This document shows, piece after piece, positions 58,597 through 64,000 of a DNA stretch of 64,000 nucleotides (position 1 is the stretch's first letter; each line of letters begins with the position of its first letter). The stretch comes from Bacteroidales bacterium (GTDB lineage Bacteria; Bacteroidota; Bacteroidia; Bacteroidales; F082). The DNA is taken from the NCBI GenBank assembly GCA_016285355.1, contig JAEEQP010000013.1, forward strand, positions 7,332 to 71,331, given 5' to 3'. The position numbers were made by a program, and so were the translations under genes. The notes under the pieces were generated by a model. That model was not told where the DNA came from. It did no database searches and worked only from the letters and a program-made list of their open reading frames with translations.

Positions 58597-60102
58597 TCAC
58601 TCCTTCACCAGTTTAATGATGCTTGTACCAGCCTCACTTGAGATGCGCGCCACATAAACGCCTTTTGCAAAAGCACTTAAATCAAGTTCAGCACGGCCAT
58701 TGATGACTGATGCCGTTAGCATTTGCTTGCCAAGCATGTCAAACACAACGACTTGACCTTCGTTAGTATTAGTCTCTACCATGACCCTGTCCGTAGTGGG
58801 ATTGGGGCTGACGTTAGCAGCAAGTGCCGACTGCTCAACAACACCGACACTAGGGTTGTTGCCTACCCACACATCATCGACATACACACCATCAGCTTCG
58901 TTCGATTTGCCCTTAAATGCGATAAGATAAGCGTCTGAAGCCTCGGGCAAAGCGAGGGTGATGGTCTCCCAATCTTCGCAAGCGTAGGTATAGTCTCCGA
59001 GGAGATGCCAATAATCGTTTATCGAAGTGGCATACCAAACCGATAGTTCATCCACAAATTGGCCCAACGAACGCTGCCTGTGATTGAAAGTGAGGATGGG
59101 GTTAGAGACGGCTGTGATGTCTAACGGTGCGGAAACGAGCATAGCCTCCTCGCCCAACCAGATGAAGAACGCTGTGTTGTTGAGGATGAGATAACCAGGG
59201 TCAACCACCCAACCGTCTTCGCCCGACAGAATCTCGCTCTGCCAGCACACGAAATCCTCCGAAGCCTCAAAATCATCGAAATAAGGCTCATCGTCGGTGA
59301 CGGTAATCACGTCGCATAGCGTTTTGAACGTCAGCGGATACGACCATTCCGATTCCAACCCTTCGCCGCAGTTCGCCTTGACGCGGACGGTGTATTCAGT
59401 GTTGGGCTCCAGATTCTCCATCAGATAGGGTTGCGAAGTCACGGTAGCCTGATGTCCATTCTGGTCAATCGTCCAGCTTTCCTCGTTGCCGACTGATGTC
59501 CAAGCGAGCAATGCCGTGAATGCCGTAATCTCAGTGGCTTGCAAATTCACCGGACGGGCACAGCCGCCAGCAGAGGCAATCTCGATATCATCGATGAAGA
59601 TGTAGTATCCGCCATTGCTGTGACCTAAAAACGAGACTTGGAAAGTAGACGACAATTCATCCAAAGTGAACAATTCATCGTAGGTATTCGACCAATCGCT
59701 GAAACTATAACTGCCCAATTGGTGCCAGCTGTCGGTTGGCGAGGTGCGGTAGCTCACTATCAGCTCATCGGCATCGTACAATCCCATCATCGCGTAGGCG
59801 AAACTGAAAGTAGCACTGTTGCTGCCTGTCAGGTCGAAAGTGGGAGAAACCAGTCGGGCCTCTTGACCTGAACTAGCATTTTGGAAGGCCACCACATTGG
59901 AACCTGTACCTTGCATCACGGCCCAAGTGGCAGAGCTCGTCGTCTCCACCGTCCAACATTCCATCTCCCCCGATTGAAAATCTTCAATATAGGATTGTCC
60001 TGGTGCAATAGGGATAGTGCATTGTGCAGTCGCAGTAGCAACAAAAAAGAAAGCCATCATAGTGGCAAATAGTGCTTTTGTGAAGTAGTGTTTGTTTTTC
60101 AT
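58597..60102 (-). CDS. T9SS-secreted protein with two jelly-roll domains and an FN3-like domain
   Basis: The start MKNKHYFTKAL (ATG 60100-60102) gives 501 aa with a signal peptide ending TATAQ. Two domains of the 'choice-of-anchor J' type: YIEDFQSGEMECWTVETTS, then later YFDDFEASEDFVCWQSEI. Between them an FN3-like part (LLAWTSVGNEESWTI, then LEPNTEYTVRVKANC). The C-terminal 70 residues form a T9SS sorting domain (VSPNPTTDRVMVET, VVFDMLGKQML, KGVYVARISSE). It probably binds glycans or substrates outside the cell. Confidence 0.85.
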   Translation of the reverse strand: MKNKHYFTKALFATMMAFFFVATATAQCTIPIAPGQSYIEDFQSGEMECWTVETTSSATWAVMQGTGSNVVAFQNASSGQEARLVSPTFDLTGSNSATFSFAYAMMGLYDADELIVSYRTSPTDSWHQLGSYSFSDWSNTYDELFTLDELSSTFQVSFLGHSNGGYYIFIDDIEIASAGGCARPVNLQATEITAFTALLAWTSVGNEESWTIDQNGHQATVTSQPYLMENLEPNTEYTVRVKANCGEGLESEWSYPLTFKTLCDVITVTDDEPYFDDFEASEDFVCWQSEILSGEDGWVVDPGYLILNNTAFFIWLGEEAMLVSAPLDITAVSNPILTFNHRQRSLGQFVDELSVWYATSINDYWHLLGDYTYACEDWETITLALPEASDAYLIAFKGKSNEADGVYVDDVWVGNNPSVGVVEQSALAANVSPNPTTDRVMVETNTNEGQVVVFDMLGKQMLTASVINGRAELDLSAFAKGVYVARISSEAGTSIIKLVKE

Positions 60103-60165
60103 AGTGTTTATAATTTGATAATGAAGAATTTGTGGCAAAGATAAAAAGAAAATCCGTATCTCACA

Positions 60166-60951
60166 TTATCCTTTTTTTCCAAAATAATACTGGCCCTTCC
60201 CCTCCGTGCCTTTACCGTATTGGATGGCGTTGACAGGACAATGATGATAGCACGCCATGCACATGGTGCAGTTGCCATGCCATTTCGGACGACCGTCTTC
60301 CAAAGTGATGTTCTGCAAAGGGCAGACCTTTACGCATTTACCGCAGCTGATGCACTTGTCAGTTGATAGATATTTCGTATCGTCGGTGGCATATTGATTG
60401 AAGCCTGGATTCACCAAATAGGTCTTCAGCCAAGACAGGGTGCCTTTGACAATCTCAGAAAAACATTCCTTATTAATTAATCGCGGGATATTGCGCGTCA
60501 CGGCGGCATCCGCTTCAGCGATCTTTTGCTTGGCTTTCTCCTCGGTATCAAGTTTGAAGCCTGCCATGCCGATGTAAGTTTCGGGCATTTGCACACTGAA
60601 ACAGGCCGATAATGACCAGCCTTTTTCTTCTACAGCCTTGCGGAAGACTTTCTCTGTGTCGCCGCAATTGTCACCACAGGTGCAGGCGAAATAAGTATAA
60701 GGCAAGGTCCCTGAGCCTGTCGAAGGGCCGACTTTCACTATCATTTTCTTCACGAAGTCGAGCACCAATTTCGGCGGTGCCCATGAATAAATCGGAAACA
60801 CGAAACCAAGTCTTTCGCCTTCGGCCAATTCGTATTCGTAACGGTTTTCGCGAGCCGCCTCGGGAATGAAAACCAAATTGTCGTTGAGACCTGCCGCAAT
60901 GGTCTCTGCCACATGTTTGCTGTTGCCACAGCCGCTGAAATAGAAAATCAT
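60166..60951 (-). CDS. EFR1 family ferredoxin-flavodoxin protein
   Basis: The start MIFYFSGCGNSKHVAE (ATG 60949-60951) gives 261 aa. N-terminal flavodoxin-like domain, then two 4Fe-4S cluster motifs near the C-terminus: CISCGKCVKVCP and CTMCMACYHHCP. This is the EFR1 arrangement (flavodoxin-ferredoxin). It probably moves electrons to an unknown partner. A 24-nt palindromic element (60706-60729) inserts KVGPSTGSGT in the middle of the flavodoxin fold without breaking the frame. Confidence 0.85.
   Translation of the reverse strand: MIFYFSGCGNSKHVAETIAAGLNDNLVFIPEAARENRYEYELAEGERLGFVFPIYSWAPPKLVLDFVKKMIVKVGPSTGSGTLPYTYFACTCGDNCGDTEKVFRKAVEEKGWSLSACFSVQMPETYIGMAGFKLDTEEKAKQKIAEADAAVTRNIPRLINKECFSEIVKGTLSWLKTYLVNPGFNQYATDDTKYLSTDKCISCGKCVKVCPLQNITLEDGRPKWHGNCTMCMACYHHCPVNAIQYGKGTEGKGQYYFGKKG
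60706..60729. repeat. in-frame 24-nt palindromic element (GGCCCTTCGAC family)
   Basis: It starts GGTCCCTGAGCCTG and ends TCGAAGGGCC, the exact reverse complement of 9364-9387. In the ferredoxin-flavodoxin gene it encodes GPSTGSGT; in the TPR gene the other orientation encodes VPEPVEGP. Confidence 0.8.
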
Positions 60952-60971
60952 AACAATTGGATTTAATGCCG

Positions 60972-60999
60972 CAAAAATAAGCAGAATATCGTACTTTTG
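60972..60999. promoter_or_regulatory. divergent promoters of the EFR1 and MATE genes
   Basis: TATTTTTG on minus (60972-60979) and TACTTTTG on plus (60992-60999). Their spacing makes the two transcription starts nearly overlap, so they may be co-regulated. Confidence 0.6.
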
Positions 61000-61018
61000 C
61001 AACTTCAAAACTTTTCCA

Positions 61019-62338
61019 ATGCCCAAAGACTCCCTAAACCGCTCCATACTAAAGCTGGCCATCCCCAACATCATCAGCAACATTACCGTGCCGCTGTTAG
61101 GTTTGGTGGATATGGTGCTCATGGGCCATCAGGACAGCATTGCTTATATCGGGGCTATCGGCTTGGGCGGCACCATTTTCAGCGTAATGTACTCCATTTT
61201 CAGCTTCATGCGGGCGGGTACCACAGGCTTCACGGCACAGGCCTACGGTGCCAACGACCGCGCTGAGATGGCCTATTCATTGTATCGTTCGCTCTGCATC
61301 GCAATGATTGCCACCGTTTTGGTATTGTCTCTGCAAGGTCCAGTGGAATGGCTCAGCATGAAGCTATTACACGGCAGCAACGAGGTATTAGCTCATACCG
61401 CCACTTATTTCCGTGTGCGTATCTGGGCGGCACCCGCAGTGCTTTGCCTTTATGCCTTCAACGGCTGGTTCATCGGAATGCAAAACACCACTATCCCCAT
61501 GATTATCGCTATCCTGACTAATGTGGTGAATATCATTTTGAGCGTCATCTTTGTTAATGCCATGGGTATGGGCGTCTCGGGCGTTGCTTTGGGAACCGTC
61601 ATCGCGCAATATTGTGGACTGATTACAGCTATTATTTTCCTATTCGCCAAGTTCCGCTATCATCTCATCTCGATCAGGCGAGTCATTCTGTTACAGCGCG
61701 ACAAACTAAAACGTTTCTTCTCGGTAAACACCGACTTCATGATTCGTAGCATCCTTTTGGTGTTGAGCATTGCCTATTTCAACAACCAGTCAGCCAAGCT
61801 CGGCGACGATATGCTGGCGGTCAACATGATTCTCATGCAATTCTTCTATATCTTCTCCTACTTTACCGATGGTTTTGCTTATGCGGGAGAAGCCTTAGTG
61901 GGTCGTTTCACCGGTGCACATGACCAAAAGCAACTTCACCAAACTGTGAAACTGTTGCTGATTTGGGGATTCGTTATCGCTTTGCCATTCACCTTATTAT
62001 ACGCTCTCTTCCCCGATTGGTTCATCGGCCTCATTTCCGACCAGCCCGAAATCGCGACACAAGCCCAGCCCTACCATATCTACATGATTCTCATCCCGCT
62101 CATCACCTTCGCAGCCTTCATTTGGGACGGCATTTACATCGGTGCCACGGCTGCCCGCGCCATACGCAACACCATGCTCATTTCGGCTGTAGGTGTGTTC
62201 TTGCCCGCCTCCTTATTATTAATGCCTCATTTTGGCAATCATGGCTTGTGGATTGCTTTTCTAATGTTCATGGTTGCAAGAGGATTGTCTATGACTTTGA
62301 TGGCGAAAAAGGCGGTGTTTGGAACTTTGGTAAAGTAG
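61019..62338 (+). CDS. MATE family efflux transporter
   Basis: 439 aa, about 12 membrane helices. MATE signature regions: SILKLAIPNIISNITVPLLG with the conserved LVDMVLMGH, AIGLGGTIFS, then GTTGFTAQAYGAND, and the second-half counterpart DGFAYAGEALVGRFTGA. It exports drugs or metabolites using sodium or proton exchange. It is divergent from the EFR1-type gene. The substrate is unknown. Confidence 0.9.
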   Translation: MPKDSLNRSILKLAIPNIISNITVPLLGLVDMVLMGHQDSIAYIGAIGLGGTIFSVMYSIFSFMRAGTTGFTAQAYGANDRAEMAYSLYRSLCIAMIATVLVLSLQGPVEWLSMKLLHGSNEVLAHTATYFRVRIWAAPAVLCLYAFNGWFIGMQNTTIPMIIAILTNVVNIILSVIFVNAMGMGVSGVALGTVIAQYCGLITAIIFLFAKFRYHLISIRRVILLQRDKLKRFFSVNTDFMIRSILLVLSIAYFNNQSAKLGDDMLAVNMILMQFFYIFSYFTDGFAYAGEALVGRFTGAHDQKQLHQTVKLLLIWGFVIALPFTLLYALFPDWFIGLISDQPEIATQAQPYHIYMILIPLITFAAFIWDGIYIGATAARAIRNTMLISAVGVFLPASLLLMPHFGNHGLWIAFLMFMVARGLSMTLMAKKAVFGTLVK

Positions 62339-62346
62339 CGAGACAG

Positions 62347-62847
62347 TTATATTTCGTCGATTTCCTCGGCCGTCAATCCTGTGTATCTTGAGATTTCTTG
62401 TATGGTCATCCCATCTTTCTTCATGCGACTGGCCATCTGTACTAGATTCTTATGAACAGCAGTTTCGGTAATCACTTGTGAGTTTTTCTCCCATTCTTCC
62501 CAATCTGTTTCAGCAATATAACGCATCACTTGCTCACGCAAAGGCAACAAGTCATCTTTGAGAACAAACCAAACGACATTGGGATCAACCTGATAATAAC
62601 CATGCACTAAATTATGACGCATTTTTGTGATTTGAAGCCAATCAGTTTCATTATACTTTTCCTTGAAAGCCTTGCTAAGATGATAGGCGGCTTCACCAAT
62701 AACCATGGTGTAATACACAATGCCTCCAAAAACTATTTTGTCAGCAGTCAGGGCCTCATAAGTCAAACCATTTGACTTCTCCAAAATAGTATCGATAGCA
62801 GCAAGAATATGCTCCAATCGGCTTTTGTCTTTAAGCGGCTCTCTCAT
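62347..62847 (-). CDS. HepT-like HEPN ribonuclease toxin with C-terminal extension
   Basis: 166 aa. The HEPN motif R-x4-H-x-Y is R77-H82-Y84 (RHNLVHGYY). After the HEPN domain (about 118 residues) there is an added helical tail ending MKKDGMTIQEISRYTGLTAEEI, a pattern seen at the ends of Rpn/PDDEXK transposase-like proteins. HEPN toxins cut RNA, and the partner MNT protein neutralises them by adding AMP to the motif Tyr. It overlaps the MNT gene by 17 bp. Confidence 0.8.
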   Translation of the reverse strand: MREPLKDKSRLEHILAAIDTILEKSNGLTYEALTADKIVFGGIVYYTMVIGEAAYHLSKAFKEKYNETDWLQITKMRHNLVHGYYQVDPNVVWFVLKDDLLPLREQVMRYIAETDWEEWEKNSQVITETAVHKNLVQMASRMKKDGMTIQEISRYTGLTAEEIDEI

Positions 62848-63127
62848 AAATCAATATTTTATCACGATTGGCACTTTCCACGGCAAAAGGAGCTAAAGAG
62901 CCTTCTGTTACTAAATCCACACTTCTATCTAACAAATTCTCCAGATCATTCCACATGCCGAAAAACTTCAATCCTACATGTTGCGAAGGGTCGAGGACAA
63001 CAAGAATGTCGACATCGCTCAAAGGCGTTTCTTCGCCTCGGGCAAACGACCCGAACAACCATGCCTTCAGCACGGGCTGGTTGGCGAAATACCCTGAAAC
63101 AATATGTCGAATTTTTTCCTTGTCCAT
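62831..63127 (-). CDS. MNT-type nucleotidyltransferase antitoxin
   Basis: 98 aa. The nucleotidyltransferase motif is GSFARGEETPLSDVDILVV (G26-S27 with D38 and D40). This is the short MntA-like protein of HEPN/MNT pairs, which AMPylates the HEPN toxin Tyr. The start at ATG 63125-63127 is used, since the longer form would start before the -7 element at 63152-63159 (minus). The neighbouring HEPN gene is its natural partner. Confidence 0.82.
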   Translation of the reverse strand: MDKEKIRHIVSGYFANQPVLKAWLFGSFARGEETPLSDVDILVVLDPSQHVGLKFFGMWNDLENLLDRSVDLVTEGSLAPFAVESANRDKILIYERAA

Positions 63128-63151
63128 TTTGATTTGTACTATTTCTGCCTG

Positions 63152-63188
63152 CAAAAATAACACTTTTTTGCAAAAAACACTACCTTTG
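63152..63188. promoter_or_regulatory. divergent promoters of the HEPN/MNT pair and the DUF2461 gene
   Basis: TATTTTTG on minus (63152-63159) and TACCTTTG on plus (63181-63188), the latter 16 bp before ATG 63205. Confidence 0.6.
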
Positions 63189-63204
63189 CCGAAAACTTTA
63201 CCTC

Positions 63205-63870
63205 ATGGAAGAAATCCTCAAATTCTTAGACGACGTCCTCCACAATAACAACCGCCCTTGGTTTCAGGAGCATAAGAAACAATACCAGCAGGCACAGGCT
63301 AATTTCAATACCTTAGCCGAGCAAATCATCGCTGGCGTGCAGAAGTTCGACGACAACTGCAAAGGTTTAACTTTGAAAGATTGTACCTACCGCTTCTACC
63401 GTGACACACGTTTCTCGCCCGACAAGCGGCCTTACAAAACCCATTTCGGTGTGTTCGTCTGTCCCGAAGGCAAGAAGTCGATGCTGAGTGGCTATTATTT
63501 CCATTTGGAGGCAAAGGAGTCGGAATACCTCGGCCACAACATGCTTTGCACAGGGATGTACATGCCCGACACAGCCATGCTGAAGACCATCCGTAACGAA
63601 ATCCTCTTCAACGGCGAACCGCTTGTGGAAAGCATCGCCAAAGCCGACACCTTTGACCTCGACACCAGCAATGCCATGAAACGCGGGCCCAACGGCTATC
63701 CCAAAGACCATCCGCAAGCCGAACTCTTCAAGCAGCGCGACTGGCTCTTGGTACAAGACCTCCCTGACGTACGCCTCTCTGACCCGCATCTTGTGGATTG
63801 GGTGGTATCCGAATTTGAGAAGACCAAAGATTTCTGCCAGTGGCTGAATCGAACTGTTCGTGGTGAATAA
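63205..63870 (+). CDS. DUF2461 family protein
   Basis: 221 aa. The family pattern is clear: FLDDVLHNNNRPWFQEHKKQ at the start, then YRFYRDTRFSPDKRPYKTHFG, GYYFHLEAKESEYLG and GMYMPD, and a late LVDWVVSEFEKT. DUF2461 proteins are widespread, about 220 aa and of unknown activity. Single-gene unit with its own -7 element. Confidence 0.9.
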   Translation: MEEILKFLDDVLHNNNRPWFQEHKKQYQQAQANFNTLAEQIIAGVQKFDDNCKGLTLKDCTYRFYRDTRFSPDKRPYKTHFGVFVCPEGKKSMLSGYYFHLEAKESEYLGHNMLCTGMYMPDTAMLKTIRNEILFNGEPLVESIAKADTFDLDTSNAMKRGPNGYPKDHPQAELFKQRDWLLVQDLPDVRLSDPHLVDWVVSEFEKTKDFCQWLNRTVRGE

Positions 63871-64000
63871 AACAGTAGTGGGTGACTAAAATTTTTACAA
63901 ATAGCCTTGTGTTTCAAGGATTAATTATCGGTATAATAGACAAAAATGATTGGTGAGATGAAGCCCAATAGTTCAAGTCCTCCGCTGTCTCCGTTGATCG
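63871..64000. other. right-edge spacer, no gene recognised
   Basis: AT-rich sequence with a small hairpin (CCTTG/CAAGG near 63905). No coding frame, promoter or RNA gene could be supported before the window edge. Confidence 0.5.

Noticed and set aside
63960..64000. tRNA or tmRNA 3' end at the right edge
   Set aside because: GTTCAAGTC looks like a T-loop, but the flanking bases do not form a T-stem and no acceptor arm is in view.

Overview
The window looks like a chromosomal segment of an uncultivated Bacteroidales bacterium (phylum Bacteroidota). Three things point there. Most genes are preceded by a Bacteroidota-type -7 element (TAnnTTTG) and not by a strong Shine-Dalgarno sequence. Two secreted proteins end in type IX secretion (T9SS) sorting domains. 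The gene families (GH92, GH16, S46 peptidase, DUF3244, DUF4143 ATPases, ORF6N proteins, WG-repeat proteins) are typical of the group. The phosphotransbutyrylase / butyrate kinase pair suggests a fermenter able to make butyrate, and the secreted glycosidases and peptidases suggest a gut-like glycan and protein diet. Genus cannot be fixed from the sequence.

Layout. 1-3.3 kb: the 3'-truncated argF and a creD / winged-helix / membrane-protein operon. 3.3-7.4 kb: a DUF3109 protein, then small secreted proteins including a T9SS cargo protein, a GH16 glucanase-like enzyme, a protein with an endosialidase-chaperone-like tail and a DUF3244 protein. 7.5-13.3 kb: a TPR sensor lipoprotein studded with palindromic insertions, comF, buk and ptb. 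13.3-17.8 kb: four secreted proteins whose genes all overlap by 4 bp, ending in an LRR protein with three cap+LRR modules. 17.9-21.4 kb: thpR, an M14 peptidase and a ROK kinase. 21.5-26.9 kb: a defence-like locus with an MBL-fold hydrolase (interrupted by an in-frame amber codon) and a 1322-aa trypsin-like protease fused to a STAND NTPase, the composition of type I AVAST. 27-33 kb: PspC, an ATPase, a GreA/B-Nudix fusion, an S46 dipeptidyl-peptidase and a DUF3990 ADP-ribosyltransferase-like toxin pair. 33.1-35.5 kb: Sel1 and WG-repeat proteins. 35.6-38.9 kb: a candidate RiPP operon with a Cys-containing 45-aa precursor, an 82-aa unknown, a radical SAM/SPASM maturase with a PqqD-like N-terminus, an amidohydrolase and a PH-like protein.

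39-49 kb: a Ser/Thr kinase divergent from a putative regulator, yceD-rpmF, two ICMT-like methyltransferases, an ORF6N-PLD protein followed by the remnant of a second one, an HNH endonuclease, an ATPase behind four 22-bp iterated repeats, a HAD phosphatase and an orphan vsr. 49-52 kb: a GH92 alpha-mannosidase translationally coupled to a HipB-like XRE regulator. 52.4-56.4 kb: two surface lipoproteins, one with seven Ig-like repeats. 56.5-64 kb: an acyl-CoA ligase, a T9SS protein, an EFR1-type ferredoxin-flavodoxin, a MATE exporter, a HEPN/MNT toxin-antitoxin pair and a DUF2461 protein.

Two features stand out. A structured RNA occurs twice, once just upstream of the RiPP precursor gene and once upstream of the lipoprotein gene at 52.4 kb. 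In both copies the 3' arm of the closing stem overlaps a terminator stem, so they could be attenuators or stand-alone small RNAs. The window is also rich in short palindromic repeats of several families, some of which sit in frame inside protein-coding genes.
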